Positions 49,535 to 61,984 are shown, numbered from the stretch's first letter. The stretch: 64,000 nucleotides of DNA from Stenopsyche tienmushanensis (GCA_008973525.1 WACJ01000396.1:124001-188000); one strand, 5' to 3'. The notes: generated by a model not told the origin, from the letters alone. Program-made: numbers and translations.

Positions 49535-52500
49535 TTAATACAAGGCCATTAAAATTGATAATACATGTACGTTTATCTTAATTTACTAATAATGACAATA
49601 AGAAGAATTTTTGCAATGCATTCTGACCAATACATCTCAAAATAAATTCAGTTACACAGCAAAGATCATTCATCCTGATGACCTCTATTGAATTTATTTA
49701 AAAATAGAATGGAATAAACAAGATCCAATAAAATGTAAATACATTTTTGGATTTACCAATATGTGTCCCTAACATTAAAATTTTTAGGTATCAATGTATT
49801 TTCTATGAAAAACTATAGCGACTCACCGATGAGTTGCTGGCGCTTAAGTGGTTAAACGAATCATACTCATGCATTAAAAAATACTCATACATGCACCCTT
49901 GTTTAATTGGCAATAAAAACCAATAAATACTTAATAATGTAATCAAAATTTAATTAATAAGTCTATGGTATTATTACATCTATGATATTTGTTCGGTTAT
50001 AAGTTTTCTGATCAATTATTCGATAAAAAAAAACAATTTTAAAAAATGTTGTAATACACGTCTGTGGAATTTGAAGGCGTGTAATAGTGGACCACAATTG
50101 ACAATTTGAGGAGATGTATTTGATCGAAAATCTGATCCCTGAGAGATCGTGTTGCATTTGCATGAACTCAAATTTCTTCATCGTAATTAGAGTCTAATAT
50201 GAGGACCAGATTTGATAGTCTGAAAGCAGATATATGGTACTTTTTCCATTTTTATTGGTTATTTGTACGACATGAAAAATATCATCTTTACTTGGATCGC
50301 TAATCTTTAATTTTCACAAAAATATTACAAATAGAAAATTATGATGCTTCTCAAGTACACTCGTCAAGATTCAATTTTAATGTCAATCTGTTCAATAAAC
50401 CTCATCTTCCTTGTTGTTTATAAAAGGCTGAATATTATGAAGGATTGTATATAAATCCTGTCTGAATTTTTGATTCAATCATTTGGGTGCAAAGCGGTGT
50501 TATACGAGTATTAAGAAAAATATTGTTGGTTACGTTTGATAAAAAATATAAAAAAGCATACAGATAACATCATAAACTTGTATTAGAATAATAACTACTC
50601 ATTAAATACATCAATAAAGTTTTTGTCTGAATCATGAGCGTAAAGATTGCTTGAAACTGGATTAAGTAGAAGTTTGAATTTCAAATTACTAGTCTCAAGT
50701 GGTAATCATTCGAGATGCTAATATCAAAATACAAAAAAAGCCATAACAAGACTGGCACTTAATCGATACATGGAGACAATTAGTTTCAAATAAACTAATT
50801 AGCATTGGATACCAGATGTGTATCCAAAACGCATTAAGTTACTAATGATTAAAAGCACATGTATATATGAAATTCAAGACGATATTTATCCCATGTTATA
50901 TAAATATTAAACGTTATTTATAACAAACTTTGTCTAAAAATTGCTGTAGAATACAATATGAAATTGAATATTGTGATTGAACATTAATCGACCATAAATT
51001 TACAAGGTGGACCTTATCACGATGTTGTTTATCGTCGATGCAAACACAAATGGCTGCGAACATTTTATTTAAACGCTTTAATCTGCTCAGGGGCAGGGCT
51101 ACCACTCATGTTTTGCGATACTTAAATGACAATGAATACCTATCAGCATCGATACGATAATAATACATTTCTTCGATGTATGCATTTATCTGCTTTGAAC
51201 TATCATTTGTGTTGTTTTTTTTTTTGTACAAATTTTTGTTTCACAGTCACATTCTGTATATTTTTTATCAATGTTTAAATTAGTCCGATATAAGTCATCT
51301 AGTGGCAAATTTACTTATAGATGCAAAAGACCTCAAAAATTATTTATATTTAGTACTAAATACTAAATTACGAAAAAACTACCCCAAATGCATCAATAAA
51401 AAACTTTAAAGTGAAAAAATCCTACGAACTTTTTGAGTGTTATATGACTGGAATAAAAGATCATGGATTGGAAAAGGCATTAAATTAAAATCTACAAAAC
51501 TATGTTTTTATATAATTAATTGAAACATTGCAACGTTAGGGCTTATAATATTTATTATAAGCAGCTACAACATATTATAGTTTCAGTCTTGAAGGTATAA
51601 AACATTTATTTACGGGTCTCAAAAATTGTTATAAATATCGCCAATCCGCCATCTTGTTTACTCATAATATTAAAACAACAAAATGAGAAAGAATCAGCTT
51701 TGAAGGAATAACTACACAAATAATGTCGCTGCCTCCCGTATTTGAAGGAATCACACGGGATTGTTTGATAATCATAATCTTTGAAGGCATCCATGGTTAA
51801 ATCAAAACCATCGGCATTTATTTGCATATCCCTGCCTGAGTCCAATACTACTTCAATGTCGATAAATCAAAATGAATACTTGAAATAAACAGGTAAAATT
51901 TCAACGGAAAACTCACAAGAATAGAACTTTGTCTTCATAACAGTTTACCTAATTATTTGAGGTCATATTTTTTGATTTATCGACGATCATATACTTCATT
52001 TTTTTGAATTTCAACATCTATATCTACAATAAGTCATCTAATCATTCCCAATTGAATTGTTAGTTATCTCATCAAGCGCATGCTGGCGCTGCGGTCGCCA
52101 AGCAAATCGAATTAATTAAAAAATATATTAAAATTGGATTTATTTATTTATTATATTTGTGTACCGAATAATAATAAATTCAAATTTGAAAATATGTTTA
52201 TTATATTTTATTAAATTAAATTTGTTACTACAATTTTTGTCCTAGTTTAATTTAGTTCCCAATTTAGATAATAACTGAACCAATTTAATCCATTGTTTGT
52301 TTTTAGTGACATCTCTTGAGAATATATAAAATCATTTTAATATTTATAAATAAATGGCACGTTTATAAAATTTATTCAGTCGACAAGCGATTTGAATTTG
52401 AAATTGACTATCCAATTTGTCGGACTATGAGTACTACCAGTGCTAAATAAAAAAATTCTGGGAGCGCTGATTAATTATAATATTTTAATACCCCCTCCCC

Positions 52501-52816
52501 TTTCTAGTGATCCAATTTTCGCACAAAGTTTCCAAAAAAACATTTTAATTATTATTTGGTGTAAAATTAAATCTGTAAAAAATTAAATTAATTATCCAAG
52601 GAATGAAACTTCTTTCTGTCAGTATTGTTCATTAAATTTACACCGGAGATAAATTTTGAAATGGATTTTTAACAATACTGTTCAGCGAGGACCACGAGAA
52701 GGTAGAAGTCAATCACCTCGCCAGGAAAAAATATTCGGATAGGATTTAGTATTTACATAATATGTATCTGTATTATTTCAATACTTTAAAAATAATGAAA
52801 TTAAACACGTTTATAA
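49535..52816. other. AT-rich non-coding DNA with element fragments
   Basis: No gene recognised. A GCGCTTAAGTGGTTAA end-like sequence lies near 49840, with the form of a solo piggyBac-type right end. A right end of the TCACTCAATAAGTT family lies at about 51410-51441. A 79-codon minus-strand frame at 51606-51845 (starting DSGRDMQINADGFDL) looks less random than most, but has no recognised family and poor splice context. A short dispersed repeat copy is at 52405-52440. Confidence 0.4.
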
Positions 52817-53305
52817 TCTTCTAATATATAAAAATTTATTGGGTTTTGTTCGTTCGAAATGCGCTGCCATACCGTTCATTCGATTGCGATAAAACTTCGT
52901 CCACTTATTGCTAAATATTTTGCGAGTAACATACACATAGTATAATATATAAAAATCAATGTTTATTTGTCCGTATTTAATGCGCTGCCATTCCGTTCAT
53001 TCGATTGCGATAAAACTTTGCCAACTTATTGTTTGCACTTTCTCAAATAATATAGGTATAGTATAATTAACTTACAGTAGATCTTATATATTAAAATCAA
53101 TGTTTGTATGTTTGTTTATATTTATAATAAAACCAACAAAATAAAATAAATACTTTTCCCTTGTATATCATTCTATTTCAAAAAATATATTCATTATCGG
53201 AAAGAAAATAAATTTCATTCTTTCCATCGTTCGTAAGATAACTCTTTCAAATGATATTTTTAGAATGATTACTTATGTAGCAGCAATGCGCCGGGTACCA
53301 GCTAG
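52817..53305 (+). mobile_element. Non-autonomous Helitron with repeated 5' heads
   Basis: The left edge TCTTCTAATATATAAAAA follows an A, and the right edge GCCGGGTACCAGCTAG is followed by T, which fits insertion between A and T and a CTAG 3' end. Inside, the head is repeated. TATAAAAATTTATTG with GCGCTGCCATACCGTTCATT (from 52823) recurs as TATAAAAATCAATG with GCGCTGCCATTCCGTTCATT (from about 52947). A third partial head, TATTAAAATCAATG, lies near 53090. There is no Rep or helicase coding. A clear long 3' hairpin was not confirmed. Confidence 0.65.
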
Positions 53306-53965
53306 TGAATAATAAAAATATCTTACTACGTATTTTAGTATTCTTACAAGAGCTTCAATATGTCATCGTCTGTTAATAAACCGAAATAAGGAATCAATGG
53401 GTTTTGAAAAAATGACCCTGATTTATTGCTTTCGTATGTTATTCTGCAAAGTTGAAGAGAAGAGCATTATCTATGAGATCGTGTGGTCACTTAGTTGCTT
53501 GAGGGTCGAGATTCATTTTTTTCATTAGTATTAAGCACGGGAAAGAAAAAAGGCAATAATTTATCCCATTATGACTTTTAATTAATTTATGGTAGTCATG
53601 TGGTCCTAAAAAAAATTTAAATTTTGTACAATTTATATTATGCAAAATTTCCAAATCGTCTAGAAAAAAGGGTGGACCTTGTCATCTGCCAATGAACGAC
53701 TAATTCAAATAGAATATATACGTTCATCCAGGAGACCCGCTGGGCGAACATTCCAAACTGAACTACAAATAAACTAAAACTAAAAGTTATTGAGCAAACG
53801 AGATGAACGTATCATACAGGCAGAATAGATGTAACCCCTTCCTATGAATGGATATTGAGAGACCTATAGTTCTGCAGTGGACTGTTTATAGCTGCACTAT
53901 GATGATGATATCATTATATTATATAGGCTCATCATTTTTTCGTTAAAAAAAACTTAAAAATAGCT
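53306..53965. other. Non-coding DNA
   Basis: No gene recognised. The T/A-rich sequence contains nothing I can name. Confidence 0.4.
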
Positions 53966-54295
53966 TCACCCGAGGTAATATCGGAAGGCCGGAATTCCAT
54001 CAGAAGCCCACTTTTCCAGATGAATGTCGTTTGGTGTCGTTGGTGAACTATTGTAGTTCCACTGGATACTGTCCAATGAACCACCAGCACTGGTCAATTC
54101 CTCTTCTTGTTCCACAGCCAATTTTTCTAATATCTCAACATCTTCAAGATAAGTCATCTTGCCATCGTCTTGCCAGCAACATCTTTCACTGAAGACTTCT
54201 AAATACCACTCCAACACATCAATGGTCTCAAAATCAGCATTATTACCCTCGTCTGATTGCAGGACCCTTTTATTATACTTTGACTGGCATCTAGC
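53966..54295 (-). CDS. Unidentified open frame of about 109 codons
   Basis: The frame is open from 54295 to a TGA at 53966. It reads YNKRVLQSDEGNNADFETID then VLEWYLEVFSERCCW, and ends PNDIHLEKWASDGIPAF then RYYLG. Composition is acidic and looks protein-like (EEEL, DVEILEKL), unlike the basic, Phe/Leu/Ile-rich chance frames nearby. There is no early in-frame ATG; the first Met is internal (KMTYLED), and the only nearby acceptor lacks a pyrimidine tract. It lies 2.3 kb past the p53 stop on the same strand. It could be a terminal exon of another gene or the N-terminus of a transposon protein. I do not recognise it. Confidence 0.3.
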   Translation of the reverse strand, partial: ARCQSKYNKRVLQSDEGNNADFETIDVLEWYLEVFSERCCWQDDGKMTYLEDVEILEKLAVEQEEELTSAGGSLDSIQWNYNSSPTTPNDIHLEKWASDGIPAFRYYLG

Positions 54296-56520
54296 TTACC
54301 TTCCCTTTAATTTGTTAACTTGATCAATTGCCCAAGCTTATCGATCTAAAATAAATACAGTAGATCTTCCACACGTCGCATTCATGGAGTCCATATTTAT
54401 CCTATTCACGCTGGGCAATAAATGTGTTAACACAGGGAAGAAATACACAACATTCTAAAATATAAGTTTAATAGAAAATAAATGCGTGTAAATAACAATT
54501 ACATCATATATAAAAAACACCGTTTCGTCCATCAAAAATATATGCATATTGTTTGACATAATTCAATATGTAATAAGAGATATTTAAAAAGACAACCTAA
54601 CTAACTGTAACATAGATCAAATTACATTAAAGTTAAATGAAGAAGACGAATAGTAAAAAAAATATAAAATTAAGAATCTATATTGGCCATCAAAAATATT
54701 TCTTTCGGCGTCGTTTCGTGACGCACGCAGAACAAAATAGAGATTTTACTGAAACATATAATTATTCATAACAATACAATAATACAAATCAATTAAACGA
54801 AGATAATAAAAGTTATATTATAAAGTGAACAAAACATTATCAATCTAAGGCACCGATCAACGCTTTAATACAGCACCAATTCTGGTATTTCTATCTTAAA
54901 ATGCCGCCATTTGTGTAAATACCGATAAATGCAATTATATTTCAACAATAAAAATATATTTATAATTGATAATTAGCAAATCCACGGAAAAACAAGTCAA
55001 TTGAATATATTTATATACTTACATTTAATGTGCAACAATTATTTTTGTTGGTCCCTTAACACAATATAAAAACGATACAATCATCCTAAACACGGATCTA
55101 ATTTATACTTCCATCTATCTTTGACTACTTAAAAACAAATAGGCCACAACGATGCTCCAATTAACGAGTGTAGAATTTATATTTATTGCTTAATTCAAGA
55201 CTTTTCCAAGTCTGTTTTATAATAATAACGGAAAATAATTCAAACGAAAGCAATTTATATTTAATTGCTTTAACAATGTTAATTTCATTAACTTGTATAT
55301 TTTTAAAAGTTAAATACCCTTTATTGGGAATTAAATTAGTAACACAATTATAGCGTAAATGACTGCCAATGTAAGTGCTTAATCCCACCGAAGGAAAAGT
55401 ATGTCATTTATTACCATTACACGCGTACACAACTATGATTCATTCGTTTTCCGCTGTATGTACGTCATCACAATTAAAGTGAATAAAATGTTCGTTCGTA
55501 ACAAACTGATTATTTTTCTCTTTATAAAAATTTTATCCTTATTGAATGCCGTCCTGAGCAATGTAGCTAATATATTTGCACATAAAAATGATGGAAAAGG
55601 TGTTAATCTATTTTATTATGAATCAGGTCACTGAAATATAAATGTTTAATTTAAGGCACAGCCTAGGAGGCAATCTTTTAATTTGATCACCAACGTTCTA
55701 GTGATTTCTTTTTTATGGAAAAGTCAGCACTGCGTACACCTAGGAAAGTGTAATGTAAATTTTATCTTACAGGACATCCATACTTTAAACGCGTAAAGAG
55801 GAAAATATAAAACTGTAAATGAATCTAAAATAAATTATGAAACATCAAAATATTACAAGGAAGGAACGTTGTATAAAATCTATCAGCATAAATTGTTATC
55901 AGTTTTAAAAAGCTATTTAAGTTCTTCCTTGGTTGGATTATTAGTGAAGCGTTTGTTATCAAAACTGCAGTGATAAATATGTATAAATATAAAAGAATAC
56001 ATGTGTTACAAAAAAAAGCACGGTATGAGAAGAAAGCATTAAGACCTTTGCATAATAAAAGAACTTTTACCCAAAAAATCTCCAAATATAACTCTTCTAT
56101 TGACTTAAAAATTATAGTTGTAATACACATTCATCAAAAAAAAATTGGCATTTGAAGGTTCTAAAAAGAAATCTTAAAATTACAATACACATCCTGTGCA
56201 AATACAAAATCTTTCATCCTCCACTAACGTTAACACATCAAGTACTGAGGTCTCACACGTGAACTTTGCCACCTCCGGCGTGCTAATGCCGTGCTCATCA
56301 AAACTGGGTGCCTAAACGCCGCAAGCTATGATTTCGCAGTGCATTCCGAGGTGTCGAGGTCCACATACCAATCCCCAAGACTCAATGTGCTATATAAACT
56401 GCATACATAAAAGCAAAATCACTGGTATCAAATTCCAGAGTCAATGTACAATCGTTTTCATTTTATCAATGTTTATGAAGTTCCGTTACAGGAAGCGACA
56501 ATTCAATAAATTTGAAAATA
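54296..56520. other. AT-rich DNA downstream of p53
   Basis: No further gene recognised. The p53 3' untranslated region should lie at the high-coordinate end. Block 56230-56330 (CCACCTCCGGCGTGCTAATG, AAACGCCGCAAGC) is GC-richer. Confidence 0.4.
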
Positions 56521-59344
56521 TCACTTGGTAGCTTGATTGTGTACTTCGTCTATGCGCTGCTGGATTTGAGCCATGTGCATGGAGCAATCGGTCCAAACTT
56601 GAGTGTTCGGCGGAAGGACTGAACGCTGTGCTGCCGCAGCATTGTACGCTGCCTGCATAATATGCAAATAATGCTTCGTGCCCATGATCTGAAACTGCAT
56701 TTGGAATATGATAAAGAGAAACTATATAAAATATGCAAATACAGTAAAACCTCGATATAACGGACTGATTGGGGGGAGGGGGGTTTCCGTTTGAGCTGAA
56801 AGTCCGTTATATAAATAGATTTAAAATAAATCAAAAAAACTTTTTGTTTTAAACCTATGCATTATTATATTGTGTGCACATGCTCGTCGGAATGGCTGCA
56901 TTAACGCATGGGTCCGTTCTTCTATCGGATCATGTACAGCCGGATGGATGGATGGGGGTGGACGGGTGTCGAACGAAAAGACTCTTCTCTAGATAACTTT
57001 TTATTCAGCACGAGAGAAATCTGGCTGCGAGAAGGACGTCCTTCCGCAGCCAAGGCCAAATGACGACTCTCTTCGACTCCCGTCACCACCCAACCGGCAA
57101 CGGTGCACGTGCAAGAAGCGATCGATCGGTAATTGTAGGTGAAATGTCCCCGCAGCGCCACAAAAGATCAGATTAACAGCGCTATTGTATGGGGATGTCA
57201 AATCGCCCACGCTACAATACTATCGCTCTGGCTAGGTGCAGTCTAAGAGCAGGACGGCATTACGTCTCAAATTCTAGTGCTAGACGTACGACGTCATTAT
57301 CATGGCCGCTAAAAACTATATACATGCGGGAGATTAACGCCTAAATGAGTACTATCCCAGGGCCTGGGACCACTCATCAGAAAAAGCACTCTTGTACATT
57401 GAGCTCGAAGACAGACAGAGACAAAACGTAGCTCAGTTCGGGAGACAGAGAGGCTTCCCCGCATACATCACACGATTGTATAGATTGTTGCTCAATTTTT
57501 TTACATTTGACCGGAATTTTTGTCTGTTGTATCGAGGTTTTACTGTACAGAAAATGAATGCTTGAAAACTTACATTGACATTATACACCTTAATGTCGTC
57601 GCATTGCTGAAGTTGATTCTGTGGATTATTTTTCTCGGCTGGTTCAGGTCGAGCGATTTTCAGACGTTTAGTCGGAGGACAACCTTGAGAGGCAGACGTG
57701 CATTCAGATTCTTCTTTCTGGAGATCCCGTTTGGGGCAACTGCAGACGCGCACTCCCAAAGAGCTACGTCCATAAATCACACCAGTGCTGCAAAGTAAAA
57801 AATATTATAAATTTACAAATCATTTGCGCAAATATTATTTTAAATCTAAAATGTATAACATACTTTACGTCCTCGAGAGTAAACAGAACTTCAATACGCC
57901 TACGATTGATACCAGACGTGCATGAATGTTTGCAACAAAATCTATACACGTGCCGAAATACGTTGGATCCTTTCGGTGGATGTTTATCCATGACTGCAAC
58001 AACGCTCAGCCATTGTCTATCATTACTTTCGTCTCCGCAATAGGTGACATCGTCAGCTTGACGAGTGGATCTCAGAACGTGTCCCAAAAGATGTTCCGGG
58101 AAATCTATTTTTTTAACAACCACATCATAATAAAAACAAATAAATTGATATTTTTCATTTCATACTTTTATAAACTCACCTCGATTAGACAGTTCAGTGG
58201 GCACCCGATGATTATGACATCGAAGAACTCGAGCTTCCAATTGCTCACTTCCAGCCAAAATGGGAGTAGCTCTAACGCAAAGATCTTTGTCTTTAGCCAT
58301 GGGCCAATTCCATTTATATTCAACTGGCATATCATCCAACATTTTTAAATAAACTCTGTTCAGTTTTGTTGAGAACTAAAAAAAAATCAAAATTAAGATA
58401 CAAGCGATTAAATATGCAAAACCATTTATGCCAACCGTTATTTTTTCTCAATAAGAAATATCAACCAAACGTAACTAAATCATTATATTCCATAAGCAAA
58501 TATACTTTCACACATCCACAAAATTAAACTGTAATATGAATTCATTAACAGTTTTTTAACTAAGACAAATTTCTACAAATAAAAATGCAATGTAATGCGA
58601 GCTTACGAGCTTCTATATATGCATTAATAACACCAAAATGATTGCAAGCGCCAAATTTCTCTCTCTGGATTCTTATGTAGATTTTCCATTTTCTTATGAT
58701 TAACAGAAGCTGCCTATATTATAATAAAGCAAATATACACCAATTGAGTACTTTAAAACCGTTTCACACGATTTATTATAATCAATAGTCAAATTATCTT
58801 AATCTAACTTTGAAATTATCATTTCTTCGGATAAAAATCTAATTCAAAGAAAATTTTTAAACACTAACCCTATACTGCTTCTTGTCTGAACCATCGTTGC
58901 TCAACTGAACCTTAAAGTTGTAATCTCCAACAAAGTCACCTCTAGGAGGTGGACCTTCTGAATGTATTGGAGTTTCAACCTGAAATTCACAATGATATTT
59001 ATGAATAAAATGATTAAAACACTGCATAAATAAAAAAATATATTAAAAACACTTACATCTGTTTTGAAATTGAACGGGACCTTGATATCCTCATATTGGA
59101 ACTGAGAGGCAAACACATTCCTTAAAAATACAATAAATCAAACATTAAGACTGAAAAACATTTTAAGAATATGATCACATTTTTATATAGCTATTATAAT
59201 CAAATTAATTTAAATAAACTAAATTTTTTCTTACAAATCAGAATCGTTGTAATTAAGCAAGTCCTTAATGTGTTCCTCCACATCGGGCGATATCAATTGG
59301 TCCGGGTTGGAATTGTCGCTCGCGTAAAATAGTTTGTCGTCCAT
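56521..59344 (-). CDS. p53: p53 tumour-suppressor family transcription factor
   Basis: Seven exons: 59344-59235, 59120-59057, 58979-58869, 58375-58180, 58104-57864, 57787-57574, 56688-56521. All introns are GT-AG with matching phases, giving 367 residues. Residues 1-58 are acidic (ISPDVEEHIKDLLN) and probably form the activation region. The DNA-binding domain spans about 90-265. Zinc ligands C148/H151 (RCHNH) and C218/C222 (CCKHSC) match human C176/H179 and C238/C242. R228 (INRRR), R254 and C256/C258/R261 (RVCSCPKRD) match human contacts R248, R273, C275/C277/R280. A basic PPTKRLKIARP (278-288) is a likely nuclear localisation signal, and the last exon (IMGTKHYLHIMQAAYNAAA...) should hold the oligomerisation region. 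No SAM domain follows. The ATG chosen is in the first exon found; that exon has an acceptor-like TTTTAG before it, so an upstream exon may add residues. Confidence 0.95.
56742..57545. mobile_element. Tigger/pogo-type MITE in the last p53 intron
   Basis: Inverted ends CAGTAAAACCTCGATATAAC (left) and GTTGTATCGAGGTTTTACTG (right), with TA at 56740-56741 and 57546-57547. CAGTAAAACCTCGATA is the classic pogo/Tigger-type terminus, and the subterminal GTCCGTTATATA is also typical. The element is 804 bp of an 885-bp intron (56689-57573), so without it the intron would be about 80 bp, close to some of its neighbours. There is no transposase. Short minus frames within it are not genes. Confidence 0.82.
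57376..57500 (+). repeat. Minisatellite-bearing repeat, copy 3 (partial), inside the Tigger-type MITE
   Basis: ATTGAGCTCGAAGACAGACA, then GGGAGACAGAGAGGC, then CGCATACATC and CACGATTGTATAGATTGTT match the central and right parts of 327-690 and 35134-35436. Here it sits within the right half of the MITE, between its two terminal repeats. Confidence 0.6.
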
Positions 59345-59372
59345 CGCGTAGAAATTGTTTTGGGAGCGATTT

Positions 59373-59565
59373 CTAAAATCTAAAATAAAATCAAATTTCG
59401 TTATTTTTAAATGCCAAACATTTACAAGGAAACCAGTAATAGAGCACTCGTTGAATGCAAATTCGTAATATTAATATTCAATTTAATTTATATTTTAAGG
59501 TTGCGATGGCAAAAAATATATATGAAACATAAGCAAACAATTCTCAAACTTTTCAACCTAAGCTT
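59373..59565. other. Sequence upstream of the first p53 exon found
   Basis: Two TTTTAG acceptor-like sequences stand just before the exon (minus strand, about 59373-59385), so this is probably intron and the p53 promoter lies further up. No coding is seen in this stretch. Confidence 0.4.
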
Positions 59566-60430
59566 CCCGGAGGTTTAGTTGGTTAGCTCTTCGACCAGGC
59601 GGTTGGGGTGTGTATTTAGTCTTTGTTTATAGCTTTCAATCTACCGTTTCATTTGTTACGTACCATGGGACCATTGCCTATAGTACGCATCACTTTGGAC
59701 TGAAAGCGTTGGAGAATGTCAATATTGGAGGTTGATGCGGTACCCCAGAACTGTATTCCGTACGTCCAAATAGATTTTAATGTGGTTTTGTCTATAAGTG
59801 TTTTATTTTCTAGGGACAGTTCTGATTTTCAGCCCATCAGCCAGTATAGCATTCTCATTTTAATTTCAAGTTGCTTTCTTTTCTTACTGATGTGCATTTT
59901 CCATGTCAAGCATTTGTCCAAGTGCATATTGAGATATTAGACCACGTCTGCTTGTGAAAGTAACATGAGTAGATTTGTTTTCATTAGCCTTTATGCATCA
60001 CTTCTTGAGCCATTTTTGTATGTTGTTGAGGTCATGCTGGAGTAGTTGAGATGCTGTTGCAGGATCGTTATGCAAGGTTAGAAGCTGTGTCGTCAGCGAA
60101 GGTGGTAGTTTTTGTGGTGTCTGATGTCGGAACGTCGGCTGCGTATAGAAGGTATTGAATTGGACCAAGTACGCTGCCTTGAGGAACGCTGAATTTTATA
60201 TCGTGCTTCATCTTCGTATTTGACGTAGAATGTTCTATTTGTCAAATATGATTTGAGTATGAAGAAGTAATTTATAGATAGTTGTTTTCCAATTTTATGT
60301 AGCAAGTCCAGATGCCACACTTTGTCAAAAGCCTGAGTTACATCCTGGAATGCGGCCGAGCAATATTTTCTATCTTCTAAGTCCTTGTGGATTCTATTAA
60401 AGATCCTGTGTATTTTTTCCACAGTTGCAT
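59566..60430 (-). pseudogene. Jockey-like non-LTR retrotransposon, 3' part of the reverse transcriptase ORF
   Basis: The minus strand reads YCSAAFQDVTQAFDKVW then [29 protein letters not shown] (60360-60200), the catalytic TTFADDTA near 60100 in another frame, then [20 protein letters not shown] (60085-60020), and further down PWYVTNE and a HPNR/L-type C-terminal remnant (to about 59570). These blocks follow the order of the RT palm, the FADD box, thumb and tail in Jockey-type elements common in insects. Frames change several times and stops intervene. The 5' part is missing. It lies within 300 bp of the first p53 exon found. Confidence 0.85.
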
Positions 60431-60599
60431 GTTAGTACATAGTTAGTAATTTTTCAAAAAAAAAGAGTGAGAACAAGAATTGTAGATATTATAAATTAAT
60501 ATCGACTAATCATAGATATATTAAACACCTTTGACTTTCACAGCCGATACTATCAAACTACTTACAAAATTGATCATGCTCATCCAAAGTGTACTTGAC

Positions 60600-61330
60600 A
60601 TAAATTACAAAGTTATATCAAAAACAGATTATTAAAGCAAAATCTATCAAATTTATTGTGAATTTTTCAGTAGTATATGGCAAATCACTATTGAACGTGT
60701 GCAAGTTATTTAATTTTATTTTCAAAGTCAGTATTCCATTCAAGAAAAGTTCCGAGCATTGTGCTATTTTATCCTAAACACAAGAGTCCTACCGAGTCAC
60801 ATAATCGACATTTGGTAGCCAAATTTGAGTCAACCGGTTCGATAAATAATCAGCCAACACCCGTACATCAGCGAAACGCAAAGTCTGCTGAAAATATCGC
60901 TGCTGTATGTGAATGTATGGAAAAACCCAAGGCAATCAATTTCTCGTCGTTTACAAGAAATTGACCTCTTGTGTCATTGAATTTTGTGTTGGGATTCAAG
61001 TCTGCATCCGTATAAAATGCAACTGATCCAGAAGCTTGAAGTAAATGACAATAGACATTGCTGTGCGTTCGCTGATTGCTGTCGACAAACAAGCAAAATT
61101 GTCGAATTAGGGACGGTACCAATCACTACGTGTTACGATAGACATTCTGCACAAGCGATTTAAGGAAATAATTATTTCGCATGGCGAAGGCGTGAGCTTG
61201 CCACTGAGATCGTGCAATTTAACACCTTTAGACTTCTTCCTTTGAGGCTATCATAAGTCGCCTGTTTATGGGTATAGACTATAAACAATTGATGCCCTTA
61301 AAGTGAAGGATATCTCACACACAACTTGTT
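60600..61330 (+). pseudogene. Mariner-superfamily transposase relic, second copy of the 43.9-kb family
   Basis: KHKSPTESHNRHLVAKFEST, then GSINNQPTPVHQRNAKSAEN (60775-60900), fits the N-terminal helix-turn-helix region. FKEIIISHGEGVSLPLRSC, then NLTPLDFFL with a stop and GY (61160-61250), fits the third catalytic Asp region (compare ISRGDDVNLPPRSCDLTP at 44.3 kb). The region between is shortened and frame-shifted. The left flank (60630-60705) matches 43855-43915, which supports one family with a shared terminus. Confidence 0.78.
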
Positions 61331-61397
61331 TTATTTATATTTAAAAATTGAGCGTCCTTTTTGAATCTGACCATCTATTCATTTTGACATTTTTATT

Positions 61398-61676
61398 GTG
61401 TTTATTTTACACTTGATTAGGCCGGTAGTGGTGTATGGGGGTGAAACATGGACCGAGACCTCAGTTTCGGAAACCATGAGATCCAATCACGAGGTCATGA
61501 TCGTGTACAGCAAGGCATCAATTACCAGCTTCGTCCAAACCCGCCATCTCCATTGGGCACGTCATGTGGCACGGTGCTGTCACACATCGGAAGACCTTGG
61601 CTACATCGAAGCCTGTGCAATTGGAGGGAGGAGACCCAGGACAGACGAAAGTGACGTTGTCTATATAGGGCTATAA
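61398..61676 (+). pseudogene. Non-LTR retrotransposon fragment, C-terminal end of an RT ORF
   Basis: LIRPVVVYGGETWTETSVSE, then TRHLHWARHVARC, then IGGRRPRTDES, follow the order of the conserved tail after the reverse transcriptase domain (RPVV-YG-ETW, R-L-W-GHV-R, GGRRPRGRP) in one group of insect non-LTR elements. The stretch between the first two motifs is shorter than usual, so it is internally deleted. It belongs to another group than the Jockey-like relic at 60 kb. Confidence 0.72.
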
Positions 61677-61729
61677 GCACCACCAAAAGTAAGTAATCAA
61701 CAAAGAGAATAGTCTTTTGGACAACCCCG

Positions 61730-61870
61730 AAGATATTGAAGATGTCGATGTAGATGATGTTTAAACTGTGCTTAAATCACATGACGAACCCTTAACCAAT
61801 AAAGAGCTGCAAAATGACCAAAAGCGAATAATTCGGCAACAGTCTAATCCAGCGCCTCCTGTTATCTAAT
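61730..61870 (+). pseudogene. Tigger/jerky-like protein fragment, C-terminal
   Basis: NPEDIEDVDVDDV, a stop, then LKSHDEPLTNKEL resembles the acidic C-terminal tail (SHD-PLTNEDL) of pogo/Tigger-type transposases as seen in arthropods. Short and interrupted. Confidence 0.45.
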
Positions 61871-61984
61871 ATGCCAATACAAGTATAGTACATATGTAAG
61901 GTAGCCTAATTTGTAATCAATCTTGTTAATTGGTAAGTGAGTACGGCGTAGGATGATTCACAATTTATGGTGCAAATGAGGTAA

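Noticed and set aside
56550..56834. 94-codon minus-strand frame across the last p53 exon
   Set aside because: It is out of frame with the p53 coding sequence, which is fixed by splice phase and the upstream exons.
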